DNA from: Streptomyces sp. BK340
GTDB lineage: Bacteria > Actinomycetota > Actinomycetes > Streptomycetales > Streptomycetaceae
Reading direction: 5' to 3'
Assembly: GCF_007827595.1 (NCBI RefSeq)
Contig: NZ_VISR01000026.1
Span: 62,001 to 126,000, forward strand
Length of the DNA: 64,000 nt
Shown: one piece after another, positions 21,205-29,226 of the stretch
Numbering within the stretch: position 1 is the first letter of the stretch
Layout of the letters: every line of letters starts with the position of its first letter
Notes under the pieces: generated by a model
The model's input: only the letters and a program-made list of their open reading frames with translations
The model's database searches: none
Told to the model about the DNA's origin: nothing
Made by a program: the position numbers and the translations under genes

Positions 21205-22662
21205 TCAGCGGCACGTGGTGGCGGAGTGGGCCGTCGGTGCCGTACGAGGGTGTTCGCCGAAGGCGGGCGGGGCGGTGGTGAAGCCGATGACCGCGCCGCC
21301 GCCGGGGCGGTTGCGGGCGAAGGCCGTTCCGCCGTGGGTGAGGGCGACGGCGTGCACGATCGCCAGTCCCAGCCCGGAGCCGGGCAGGCTGCGGGCGCTG
21401 TCGGCGCGGTAGAAGCGGTCGAAGACACGGGGCAGGTCGGCGTCGGCCAGGCCCGGCCCGCGGTCGCGCACCTCCACGCGCGTGCCCCTGATGACGACTT
21501 CTATCGGCTCGCTTCCGTCCCGGTCGAACTTGGCCGCGTTCTCCAGCAGGTTGGACAGCGCCCGCTGCACCGCGGACGGCCGGACCCGTACGACGGTGTC
21601 GTCGGCGTCGACGACGATCTCCCGGCCGGTACGGCGCCGGGCGAGGGCGGCCGCGTCCTCGGCAACGGCGCCCAGGGTCACCTCCGTGAGCTGCTCCGCG
21701 TCCCGGTCCCCGGCGGCCAGCTCGACCAGCTCGTTGACCAGGTTGACCAGTTCGCGGGTCTCGCTCTTCATGTCCGCGATCAGGTCCGCCTTCGCCTGCG
21801 GCGGCAGCCGGTCGATGCGGTCCAGAAGTGCCGCGTTGGCTTGCAGCGAGGTCAGCGGGGTGCGCAGTTCGTGCCCGGCGTCCTGGACGAGGCGACGCTG
21901 GATCTCCTCCGAGGCGGCGAGCCGCCCGAGCATGCCGTCGAACGCCCGCCCGAGCCTGCCGACCTCGTCCTGCCCGGCGACGGGGACCTCGGTGTCCAGC
22001 CGGCCGGTGCGCGCCACGTCCTCGGCGACCCGGGTCAGCCGCACCAGCCGCCCGGCGATCCTGCGCGCCAGCCACCAGCCCGCCAGGCCGGCCACCACGA
22101 TGACGACGGCGCTCAGCTCGACGGTGCGCTCCTTGAGCTCCCGGAGCAGGTCCTCGGTGTCGCTGTACTGCTGCGCCACCTGTACGGCGCCCCGGCCGCC
22201 GCCGAGTGCGACGGTGGCGACCCGATAGCGGTCACCCTCGATCTCGGTCCTGTAGTAGACGGTGTGGCCGGCCCTGGAGTGTGAGGCGGCGGCGCGGTCG
22301 GCGGCGCGGACCTTCAGCGCCGGGTAGCCGTGTTCCTCGACGCGGCCCGCGGCACCGAGGACCTGGACGTCGGTGCGGATGCGGCGCGAAAGGTCGTCGC
22401 GGGGGCTGTCGCGGTCGGGGCTGACGCTGAAGTAGTCCGGCGGCGACAGAGGCTGCTGGACGACCTGTTGGTGAAGGTCTCCCACCACGCCGCGGAAGAC
22501 GTCGTCCTGGTCGACCCGCACCATCCGCGCCGCCACGCTGTAGCTGACGAAGCCGCCGAGCAGGGTGGTGGCAGCGGTGACGCAGGCGAAGGAGAGGGCG
22601 AACACGGTGCCCAGGCTGCGACGGGGGTGCAGGATCGCGAGCCGCTGTCGTGTGCTGTCCAT
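21205..22662 (-). CDS. Sensor histidine kinase (HAMP-HisKA-HATPase), no adjacent response regulator
   Basis: 485 residues. TM1 is TVFALSFACVTAATTLLGGF, followed by an extracytoplasmic sensor of about 120 residues and a second helix, VVIVVAGLAGWWLARRIAG. HAMP, then HisKA with DAGHELRTPLTSL (the phosphorylated His), and a HATPase domain with SNLLENAAKF, RDRGPGL and GSGLGLAIVHA complete the protein. It senses an unknown external signal and should phosphorylate an OmpR-type regulator. None lies on either side: an unrelated methyltransferase is upstream and a convergent membrane gene downstream. Confidence 0.92.
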   Translation of the reverse strand: MDSTRQRLAILHPRRSLGTVFALSFACVTAATTLLGGFVSYSVAARMVRVDQDDVFRGVVGDLHQQVVQQPLSPPDYFSVSPDRDSPRDDLSRRIRTDVQVLGAAGRVEEHGYPALKVRAADRAAASHSRAGHTVYYRTEIEGDRYRVATVALGGGRGAVQVAQQYSDTEDLLRELKERTVELSAVVIVVAGLAGWWLARRIAGRLVRLTRVAEDVARTGRLDTEVPVAGQDEVGRLGRAFDGMLGRLAASEEIQRRLVQDAGHELRTPLTSLQANAALLDRIDRLPPQAKADLIADMKSETRELVNLVNELVELAAGDRDAEQLTEVTLGAVAEDAAALARRRTGREIVVDADDTVVRVRPSAVQRALSNLLENAAKFDRDGSEPIEVVIRGTRVEVRDRGPGLADADLPRVFDRFYRADSARSLPGSGLGLAIVHAVALTHGGTAFARNRPGGGAVIGFTTAPPAFGEHPRTAPTAHSATTCR

Positions 22663-22834
22663 GGGCGGGGCTTCCTCCGGGCGGGTCGGCGCAGCCAGTG
22701 TGCCTGGCCGACACCGCCGACGGCAGCGCCCGAGGGCTGTCGGCGACTCCTCTTACTGGGCTCTCACCAGCTCTGACGCATCTGCTTGTCAAGCCGGGCG
22801 AACCCCCTGGAGACCGATTCGTGTCGCCGGACGC

Positions 22835-23617
22835 CTACTCTGCCGCCGCGTGCGTGACCCGGATCTTCGACTGGCCGTGCGGACGCCGCTCCCAGTCGTC
22901 CATGAAACGAGCCGTCAGGCCGTGCCGCTCGGCCAGCGCGAGGAGGGTCTCGGTGCGGTAGTAGAAGTCCTCGTGGAGCACCTGGTGCTCGGGACCCTCC
23001 GTGCGGTCGTAGGTGAAGTCGAAGAAGCCGCCCGGGGCCAGCACCCGCCCGACGTTGGCCAGGCACTCGTCGATCACCTCCGGCGGCGAGTGCGAGAACA
23101 CGCTGTGGGCGTGCACCACGGTGAACCGGCCCGGGGGCAGGAAGTCGAGCGTCAGGTTCTCGACGAGGGCCAGGTGGGCGAGGCGGCTCTGCAGGCCACG
23201 GTGGACGAGGGTGCGCTGCGCAGCCAGGAGGATGTCCGGCGAGATGTCGATGCCGTAGTAGTGACCGGGATCGAGGTAGTCGATGAACCGCCACCCCGCG
23301 CGGAGGTTCCCGCAGCCGATCTCCAGCATGCGGTCCTGCGGCTTCAGGCCGTGTTCGACCAGGTAGTCGAACTGCATCTGCCCGAGCGCCAGCCAGCGGG
23401 CCGCCGAGGCGCTGCCGACGGCACGCTCGGGGCTCCGCGCGGTGTCGGAGGCCATGACGGCGCGGTAGTACGCGACGTGGTCACGGTGGCGGAAGCCCAG
23501 CCAGGTGTCCCGCGCGGCGCGGCGCAGATAGATAGGCATACGCCCGGGGTGCCGTACGGCATAGCGGAGCTTGTGCCTGAGAGACGACCGGTTCCTCGAC
23601 AGCTCGGGCTTCGGCAT
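22835..23617 (-). CDS. Class I SAM-dependent methyltransferase, cell-envelope-associated type
   Basis: 260 residues. A basic N-terminus (LRHKLRYAVRHPGRMPIYLRR) precedes the SAM site DRMLEIGCGNLRAGWRFIDYL and the acidic loop YYGIDISPDILLAA. VHAHSVFSHSPPEVIDECL matches the Methyltransf_25/12 group often linked to sugar or glycan methylation. The acceptor is not predictable. The positively charged start may place it at the membrane. The 172 bp between it and the histidine kinase contain no gene that I can support. Confidence 0.8.
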   Translation of the reverse strand: MPKPELSRNRSSLRHKLRYAVRHPGRMPIYLRRAARDTWLGFRHRDHVAYYRAVMASDTARSPERAVGSASAARWLALGQMQFDYLVEHGLKPQDRMLEIGCGNLRAGWRFIDYLDPGHYYGIDISPDILLAAQRTLVHRGLQSRLAHLALVENLTLDFLPPGRFTVVHAHSVFSHSPPEVIDECLANVGRVLAPGGFFDFTYDRTEGPEHQVLHEDFYYRTETLLALAERHGLTARFMDDWERRPHGQSKIRVTHAAAE

Positions 23618-23719
23618 GGCTGACTCCGTGATCCACGACAGCCCCCGTCGGCAGCGTAGCCCGGGGCGAGCGGGACGGCCTCTCCGCAGAGCGGCGGGGA
23701 GCCGCTGCGAGAGCCGACG

Positions 23720-24370
23720 TCACTGGCCGGCGGCTCGGCGGGAGCGGATCACCTCGACCAGCACGGGCAGCAGTGACAGCGCGATGATCAGCCCGATCGC
23801 GGGCAGCAGGTACGAGTCGATGCTGCCCTTGAGGGAGTCCCCGAGCCGGTGGCCGAGCAGGATCACCCCGGTCGTCCACACGACGCCGCCGACCACGTTC
23901 CACAGCAGGAACGCGCCCGCCCGCATACCCAGGACACCGGCGACGGGATTGAGGAACGTACGCACGATGGGCATGAACCGTGCCAGTACGACCGCCTTGC
24001 CCGCGCCGTAGCGGGTGAAGTATGCCTCCGCCTTGTCGACGTACTCCTGCCTGAACAGCCGCGAGTCCGGCCGGGTGAACAGCTTCGGCCCCAGCCGTGC
24101 GCCCAGCAGGTGGCCGAGCTGAGCCCCGGCGATCGCGCACAGGGGCGCACCGACCAGCAGCCCCGGCAGTGACAGGTGGAAGCCGGGTCGGTCGAAGACC
24201 TGGTCCGCCGCTCCGGAGGCGCCCACCCCGGCCAGGAACAGCAGTGAATCGCCGGGCAGGAAAAAGCCGACGAGCAGTCCGGTCTCGGCGAACACGATCA
24301 CCAGGATGCCGGCCAGCCCGAAGGCGGTGATCATCGACTGGGCATTCAGCACGTTGACGGCGAGCTCCAA
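23720..24370 (-). CDS. DedA/SNARE-associated family membrane protein
   Basis: 216 residues from TTG 24370, which is preceded by GAGGAG at 6-bp spacing and gives the family's normal length. Typical DedA features are ETGLLVGFFLPGDSLLFLAG, then RFMPIVRTFLNPVAGVLGM (the conserved F/Y-x-R-x2-P-x-R-like segment) and NVVGGVVWTTGVILLGHRLG. DedA proteins act as lipid scramblases or transporters (undecaprenyl phosphate, PE) and depend on proton motive force. It is divergent from the ubiquitin-like operon across a 447-bp gap. Confidence 0.9.
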   Translation of the reverse strand: MELAVNVLNAQSMITAFGLAGILVIVFAETGLLVGFFLPGDSLLFLAGVGASGAADQVFDRPGFHLSLPGLLVGAPLCAIAGAQLGHLLGARLGPKLFTRPDSRLFRQEYVDKAEAYFTRYGAGKAVVLARFMPIVRTFLNPVAGVLGMRAGAFLLWNVVGGVVWTTGVILLGHRLGDSLKGSIDSYLLPAIGLIIALSLLPVLVEVIRSRRAAGQ

Positions 24371-24817
24371 CGCGGGCTCCTCGGGGATGGTCGGCGTACG
24401 GACGGTTGTCGTACCCGGTGAACGACGAGCGGATGAAACTGTTGTGGGAGATGTGCTTTCGCGGATCGAAGAATTCAGCTCTCCCTTTTGGAACACCCGT
24501 CCCAATACTGCGCCACTTGCGTCACATCATCGAATGAATAATCGATCCGGGGGGATCGGGGGCGGAATATGCTGCTGACTTTTTCGCATTGTCTTCACGA
24601 AACCCTGCCCCCGGTTCATACTTGTCGACCCGAGGGGTGACAGGGGGGTCTGGCCGAATCCGGGGGGATTCTTCGACGGGGGAACACCCATTCCGTCGCG
24701 TTCGCGTCCGCGTCCGCGACGAAAGGCGTGGGCACGGCATCCGATGGCCCATCAACACGTGTTCTCTCCATGTCTTCGCGACTCGACGCCGATCTCCACG
24801 AAGAGAAAGAGATCACC
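24371..24817 (+). promoter_or_regulatory. 447-bp divergent intergenic region upstream of the ubiquitin-like operon
   Basis: No convincing coding frame occurs here, and base composition is noticeably more A/T-rich around 24440-24620 than in the flanking genes. This region must hold the operon promoter and probably that of the DedA gene. An inverted repeat CGATCC-GGGG-GGATCG lies at 24543-24558. A GTCGCG...CGCGAC pair near 24694-24719 could fold as a 5' leader hairpin. I could not assign -10/-35 boxes with confidence. Confidence 0.45.
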
Positions 24818-25081
24818 ATGAGCACGACGACGGTTACCTTGCGCAACGCGATCTCCAACGCACGCCAGGACGTCACCATCCAGCCGGGCCAGACCGTGCG
24901 TCAGGCGGTCGACGACAGCGGGTTCATCGCGGCGGGCAGCCGCTTCAGCGTGCGGGACAAGAACGGGCAGGTGGTCGACGACCGGCCGGTGGAGGAATAC
25001 GCCAACACCGTGCTGTCCGTGGGACTGCCCGGCGACGGTGTCGTCGGCGGTGGCACGGCAGAGGTCCGCCATGCCCGTTGA
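24818..25081 (+). CDS. Ubiquitin-like beta-grasp modifier with internal Gly-Gly-Gly and 8-residue tail
   Basis: 87 residues, first gene of a seven-gene operon. The pattern is TTVTLRNAI (strand 1), ARQDVTIQPGQT (strand 2), VRQAVDDSGF (helix), RFSVRDKNGQVVDD (strands 3-4) and ANTVLSVGLP (last strand), the order of the beta-grasp ubiquitin/ThiS fold. GGG at residues 77-79 is followed by the tail TAEVRHAR. Ubiquitin precursors are cut after Gly-Gly by a protease, and JAMM proteases are encoded downstream. The last codons overlap the E1 start by 11 bp. ATG 24818 was preferred to an upstream GTG frame because it begins exactly at the first strand. The modifier role is inferred from fold pattern and neighbours. 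Confidence 0.78.
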   Translation: MSTTTVTLRNAISNARQDVTIQPGQTVRQAVDDSGFIAAGSRFSVRDKNGQVVDDRPVEEYANTVLSVGLPGDGVVGGGTAEVRHAR

Positions 25082-26822
25082 GCGCTACGCCCGGCAGAGC
25101 GGACTCCTGGTCCAGGAGCTGGTCGCCGACGCGCGGATCGCCGTACTCGGCACCGGACCGGCCCTGACCCATCTGCTGCAGTGTCTGGCCATGATGGGCG
25201 CCGGAAGCCGGCACGGACACATCCGACTCGTCGGGATGGACCGGCCCGTGACGGAGCGGGACATCGCCGACCAGTTCCTGCTCTGCCGCGACGACCTGGA
25301 CCAGCCGCTCGACCAGGCCCTCGCCCTGCGCGCCCAGGAGACGAACCGGTCGGTGCGCGTGCTCGGCGACAACCGGCCCCCGGACGGCCGCGAACTGACT
25401 CTGGCCGTGCCACGGGCAGCCGAGACGAAGGCGGTCGCGGGCTGGGGCGCGGTGGACGTGTGGGGGCAGGTGCTGCCCGCGGCCGTCAGGGTGGGACCCG
25501 ATGCGATGCCGGACGCGAAGGACGAGTCGGGCCTGCTGACCGCTGCGCTGGGCGCCGTGTGCGGGGGACTGCTGGCGCAGGCGGCGCTGGTCGAGCTCGG
25601 CGCACTGGTGGACGGCCCCGCCGTCGTGTCCCAGTGGGCGGAGGAGCGGCTCATGCTGCATGCCCCCGGCGCCGGCGCGGCGGCGGAACACCTGATGCGC
25701 AACGGCAATCCGCAGCCGGACCTGCAGGGTGTGCTGGAGCAGGTGGCGGGGGCGGAGCAGCTCGGCGACTTCTCGGTTCAGCTGGACGGGCTGCCCGTGC
25801 GGCCCAGGGTGACGGCGGTGGTCGACGAGGACCACGTGCTGGCGTCCGTCATGGTGCGGGAACCGGGCCGGACCCGCACGCCCCTGGTCATCGTACCCGC
25901 CCGGCGGCCGCCCCGGCGTGCACCGGTCTGCTTCTGGTCTCCGCTGGAGGGCGTGGTCCCGGAGGACGGGGGTGGACTGCCCGAGTCCTGGCAGCAGTTG
26001 CCGCGCCGTGACGCCCGGGTCCTGGTGTGCGGCGCCGGGGCGCTCGGCGGCTGGGCGGCCGGGGTGCTGGCCGCGAGCGGCGCCGTGGCGCACCTGACCG
26101 TCGTCGACATGGACGACAGGGTCGAGCTGCACAACCTCAACCGGCAGATCCTCTTCAGGGACAGCGACATCGGAGCCCCCAAGGCCGAGCGCACCGCCGC
26201 GCGACTGCGGGAGATCGACCCGGAACTGGAGGTCGAGGCCCTGGCGACGGTGATCGGTCCCGAACTCCTCGGGGCGCCGGCCGCCGTCGACACGGCCGCG
26301 CTCGGCGGCCCGCCGGAGCTGCGCGCCCGGCTGGCCGAGGTCGCCCGGTCACGTGCCCGGCTGGAGGAGGAGCTGGCCGCGGCGACGGCGGTGCTGTCCT
26401 GCCCGGACAACCAGCAGACCCGGTGGACGCTGAACGTGCTGGCCGAGCGGCACAAGCTGCCCCTCGTCAACGGAGCGGTGGACGGCGTGATCGGCCGCGT
26501 GCACGTGTGCGACCCGAGTACGTCGAGCATGTGCCTCGTGTGCTGGCTCGGCACCTCCATCGCCGACGATCCCGTCCGCCGGTCCTGCACGGACGTGGTC
26601 GACGGCATACCCGTCCAGGCCCTCGTCACCAGCGCGGCGGTCGTCGGCGCCGCCCAGGCCGCGGCGCTCATCGCGACGCTGGCCGGGGCGGCGGACCGGG
26701 TCCGGCGCTTCCACGTCTGGGACGGCACCGAGGTCTCCTTCAGCGGCCACTTGGCCGGCGAACGGGACCCGGCGGAGTGTCCGGCCCACCTGGGCGACCC
26801 GCTGCTCGGCACGAGTGACTAG
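25071..26822 (+). CDS. E1-like ubiquitin-activating enzyme with two ThiF/Rossmann domains
   Basis: 583 residues. A degenerate Rossmann unit sits at residues ~20-70 (RIAVLGTGPALTHLLQCLAM). A complete ThiF/MoeB domain begins at residue 321 with CGAGALGGWAAGVLAASG, then VVDMDDRVELHNLNRQILF for ATP and Mg binding. A zinc site is likely from C488/C491 (CLVC) with C570/H573 (CPAH). The candidate thioester Cys is C506 in RRSCTDVVDG, aligned with the TCADGG region of MoeB/Uba4. It would adenylate the modifier and accept it as a thioester. An AGAGGTCCGCC site precedes the ATG, inside the end of the modifier gene. Confidence 0.85.
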   Translation: MPVERYARQSGLLVQELVADARIAVLGTGPALTHLLQCLAMMGAGSRHGHIRLVGMDRPVTERDIADQFLLCRDDLDQPLDQALALRAQETNRSVRVLGDNRPPDGRELTLAVPRAAETKAVAGWGAVDVWGQVLPAAVRVGPDAMPDAKDESGLLTAALGAVCGGLLAQAALVELGALVDGPAVVSQWAEERLMLHAPGAGAAAEHLMRNGNPQPDLQGVLEQVAGAEQLGDFSVQLDGLPVRPRVTAVVDEDHVLASVMVREPGRTRTPLVIVPARRPPRRAPVCFWSPLEGVVPEDGGGLPESWQQLPRRDARVLVCGAGALGGWAAGVLAASGAVAHLTVVDMDDRVELHNLNRQILFRDSDIGAPKAERTAARLREIDPELEVEALATVIGPELLGAPAAVDTAALGGPPELRARLAEVARSRARLEEELAAATAVLSCPDNQQTRWTLNVLAERHKLPLVNGAVDGVIGRVHVCDPSTSSMCLVCWLGTSIADDPVRRSCTDVVDGIPVQALVTSAAVVGAAQAAALIATLAGAADRVRRFHVWDGTEVSFSGHLAGERDPAECPAHLGDPLLGTSD

Positions 26823-26832
26823 GAGTGAGGCC

Positions 26833-27261
26833 GTGGCTGTTGCACCGCATGAGTTCCTCCAGGCGAAGGCCCAGTTCTTCGACCTCGAGCCCCTGGTGAC
26901 GGACCAGGACAACTGGGTCACCAGTGTCGCGGTGACGCTGCGCGGAATTCTCGGTTCCGCGAACATGTCCCTGCGCGCACGGCCCCAGGACTACCGGCTG
27001 CTGGTCGATGTGGCCCGGCTGCGCGACGAGTTGCCGGTCGTCTGGATCTTCTCGCCCTCGGACGCCGAGATCCAGCACGTCAACATCTTCCGGCCCAGGG
27101 AGGCCTGTCCCTTCACCGGGGACCGGCGGCCGACCCTGTGCTGGGGGACCACGGGTGCGGCCTGGCAGCACATACCCCAGGAGAACCGCTCCCTGTCGAA
27201 CTTCCTGGAGGCCGCCCGCCAGGTTCTCGCCAACACCAACATGAAGAGCCGGGCGCGCTGA
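26833..27261 (+). CDS. E2-like ubiquitin-conjugating protein A
   Basis: 142 residues from GTG 26833, with AGGAG 7 bp upstream. The layout follows a minimal UBC fold: DYRLLVDVARLRDELPVVWIF strands, then IQHVNIFRP with HVN (82-84) in the position of the eukaryotic HPN motif, then PTLCWG with candidate catalytic C103, a Trp, and a final helix LSNFLEAARQVL. It lacks the long C-terminal helices of eukaryotic E2s. C92 lies 11 residues before C103. The next gene is a clear paralogue. Role inferred: it accepts the modifier from the E1 encoded 10 bp upstream and transfers it to a target. Confidence 0.7.
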   Translation: MAVAPHEFLQAKAQFFDLEPLVTDQDNWVTSVAVTLRGILGSANMSLRARPQDYRLLVDVARLRDELPVVWIFSPSDAEIQHVNIFRPREACPFTGDRRPTLCWGTTGAAWQHIPQENRSLSNFLEAARQVLANTNMKSRAR

Positions 27262-27749
27262 TGCCCGTCACCGAAGCGGAAGTGTGGGCTCTGCGAACCG
27301 ACTTCCCCGGCATCGGCGTCCTGGCCCGCGAGACCCGGCAGAGCGCGCTGCTGATGGCGCGATGGCGGACGCTGCTCTCGCCCTACCCGGCGGTCGGGCC
27401 GCCCGATGTGCGCGCCGTCAGCGCCCGGGTGAGAGGCGTCGTCGGCGGCGGTTCCCGGATCCGGCAGGACTACCAACTCGTCATGGACGTGGGCATGTTG
27501 CACCAGCGGCTGCCCACGGTCTGGATCACCGCCCCGGCGAATGCCCAGATCCGGCACGTGAACATCTGGCCACCGAAGGGCGATGCCGCGTGGTGCCCGT
27601 GGCTCGGCCTGCGGCTGCCCCACGTGTGCTGGTTCACGTACACGGACGCCTGGTCCGACGCCCAGCTGTCGAGCCGCACGCTTGGCGCCGCCCTCGAATA
27701 CGTCAAGCAGCTTCTGAACACGGAGAATCATGACAGTCCGGCACGTTGA
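27261..27749 (+). CDS. E2-like ubiquitin-conjugating protein B (paralogue of A)
   Basis: 162 residues, sharing one base with the previous stop (TGATG). It aligns with E2-like A over ~85 residues: DYQLVMDVGMLHQRLPTVWI, RHVNIWPPK (HVN at 99-101), PHVCWF with candidate catalytic C123, and helix LGAALEYVKQLLNTEN. C112 lies 11 residues before C123, the same Cys spacing as in A. The N-terminal 45 residues differ. Two E2-like copies could form a heterodimer resembling an active/inactive E2 pair, or serve different targets. It overlaps the JAMM membrane gene by 20 bp. Confidence 0.68.
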   Translation: MPVTEAEVWALRTDFPGIGVLARETRQSALLMARWRTLLSPYPAVGPPDVRAVSARVRGVVGGGSRIRQDYQLVMDVGMLHQRLPTVWITAPANAQIRHVNIWPPKGDAAWCPWLGLRLPHVCWFTYTDAWSDAQLSSRTLGAALEYVKQLLNTENHDSPAR

Positions 27750-29226
27750 ACACCGGGCGCCGAGTCTGCGCCTCGCCCTGCCCCTCGCCCTGGTCGGCCC
27801 CGCCTTCTTCCTCGTCCTCTACCTCCTGTCCGTCGGCTGGGCGGTGCCGAGCGGCCGCCGGGCGGCGGTGGTCGGGCTCGCGGCGACGGCCGCCGCCTGG
27901 CTCGGCTCCTCCGAGTGGCTCACCAGCCGTCCGTCCGTCCGCCCCGCCGGCCCCGACATGAGTGCGGCCCTGTTCGCGGCGGTGCTGCCCTGCGCGGTAC
28001 TGACCGCCCTGTCGGTGGCCCTGCTGCGGAGCGGGGACTCCGCTGGTGTCTGGGCCGTCATCCCGGTGGTCGCACTCGCCCAGGCCGGTGTCCTGCTCCA
28101 CGCGGTCCGGCACATCCAGGACGCGGAGTCCGGCAGCACGGTGCAGGACGCGGCGTCAGGCAGCCCGGCAAAGGACGCGGAGTCAGGCAGCCCGGTAATG
28201 GACGCGGAGTCAGGCGGCCCGGCAAAGGACGCGGAGTCACGCGGCCCGGTGCAGGCCGATGGCCACTCGGCCGCTGTCCCGGACGGCACACCCCGTGGCG
28301 AGCCGTCACCTGCCGCGCAAGCGGCAGCGGACCCGCCGGGGGAGAACCCGTCGGGCAGCCCGGGCAAGGAGGCGGACGTCAGCACCGAGACGGCCGACCA
28401 GGACCCGGCGGCGGCCGGTACCGCCACCGGTACGGGCCCCGACGATCAGGCAGGGGACGTGGACCCGGACGCGGCCCCGACACCCGGTGCCGAATCCACG
28501 GGGCCGTCGGACACGCCGGACCCGGTGGACACAGCGGACACGCCGGACACGCCGGACCCGGTGGACACTGCGGACACGCCGGACACGCCGGACCCGGTGG
28601 ACGCGGCCGAGGAACAGGGCGGGGACGAGGACACCGGACCGGCCTCGAGGAAACCGCGGGCCCCGGAGGTCGGCATCGACGCCGAACTCTGGCGCAACCT
28701 CGCTGACGCACTCAGCGAACCCGCCGACCACCGCAGGGAACAGGGCGGTGTCGCCCTCACCGCGCGGACGGACGACGGACTGTGGACGATCGTCGGCGTC
28801 GTCCTGCCGCAGCAGACCTGGGCGAGCTCGGTCCGGTGCGAGTTCTCCGTCCTGGAGGTCGAACGGGTGCGGGACGCACTGGACTCCCTCGGCCCCGACC
28901 ACCACGACGTCGTGAACATCACCTGGCTGCACACCCATCCCGGTCTGTCGGTGTTCCTGTCGGCCACCGACCACGCCACCTCGGCGAGCTGGCGGGCGCT
29001 CGACCCCGAGTTCCGCCCCGTGGTGGTCGACGTCACCAAGGACGGACTCGACGACCAGATCGGTGTGTTCGACGAACGCGGCAAGGCGCTGCGCATCGGG
29101 CTGGTCGACGGTGTGCTCCCCACCGAGACGGCGGAGGCCGTGCGCGACGCCGTCCTGGACCGTTACCGCCGGTCGGGCAGCCCGCTGCCCCTGGTACTCG
29201 TAGGAGCGGAGCCGTGCGCGGCGTGA
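27730..29226 (+). CDS. Membrane-anchored JAMM/MPN+ metalloprotease (deubiquitinase-like)
   Basis: 498 residues. Four hydrophobic helices occupy the first ~130 residues, for example LALVGPAFFLVLYLLSVGWA and AVIPVVALAQAGVLLHAV. A low-complexity linker of ~190 residues with two tandem repeat blocks follows. The C-terminal ~170 residues are a JAB/MPN domain with E337 in REQGGVALTA and a complete JAMM motif HTHPGLSVFLSATD (H401, H403, S411, D414). The intact zinc site predicts isopeptidase or precursor-processing activity at the membrane. The start overlaps E2-like B by 20 bp; the stop overlaps the second JAMM gene (GTGA). Confidence 0.82.
   Translation: MTVRHVEHRAPSLRLALPLALVGPAFFLVLYLLSVGWAVPSGRRAAVVGLAATAAAWLGSSEWLTSRPSVRPAGPDMSAALFAAVLPCAVLTALSVALLRSGDSAGVWAVIPVVALAQAGVLLHAVRHIQDAESGSTVQDAASGSPAKDAESGSPVMDAESGGPAKDAESRGPVQADGHSAAVPDGTPRGEPSPAAQAAADPPGENPSGSPGKEADVSTETADQDPAAAGTATGTGPDDQAGDVDPDAAPTPGAESTGPSDTPDPVDTADTPDTPDPVDTADTPDTPDPVDAAEEQGGDEDTGPASRKPRAPEVGIDAELWRNLADALSEPADHRREQGGVALTARTDDGLWTIVGVVLPQQTWASSVRCEFSVLEVERVRDALDSLGPDHHDVVNITWLHTHPGLSVFLSATDHATSASWRALDPEFRPVVVDVTKDGLDDQIGVFDERGKALRIGLVDGVLPTETAEAVRDAVLDRYRRSGSPLPLVLVGAEPCAA
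28120..28254 (+). repeat. Five tandem 27-bp in-frame repeats in the JAMM linker
   Basis: Five copies of a 27-bp unit start at 28120, 28147, 28174, 28201 and 28228. They encode variants of DAESGSPxK, an acidic flexible spacer. Copies differ by a few bases, so they are diverged tandem duplications. Confidence 0.85.
28510..28608 (+). repeat. 36-bp in-frame tandem repeat (2.75 copies) in the JAMM linker
   Basis: Units begin at 28510, 28546 and 28582, the last incomplete, and encode DTPDPVDTADTP. Near identity between copies suggests recent expansion or slippage. The product is a Pro/Asp-rich extended tether between the membrane anchor and the protease domain. Confidence 0.85.

Noticed and set aside
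24728..24817. A longer start for the ubiquitin-like modifier at 24728
   Set aside because: The extra 30 residues are not part of the beta-grasp pattern and have no better ribosome site; the ATG at 24818 starts at the first strand.
28120..28608. A mobile element or assembly artefact in the JAMM gene repeats
   Set aside because: Both repeat blocks keep the frame and sit exactly between the membrane anchor and the protease domain, as expected for a linker.
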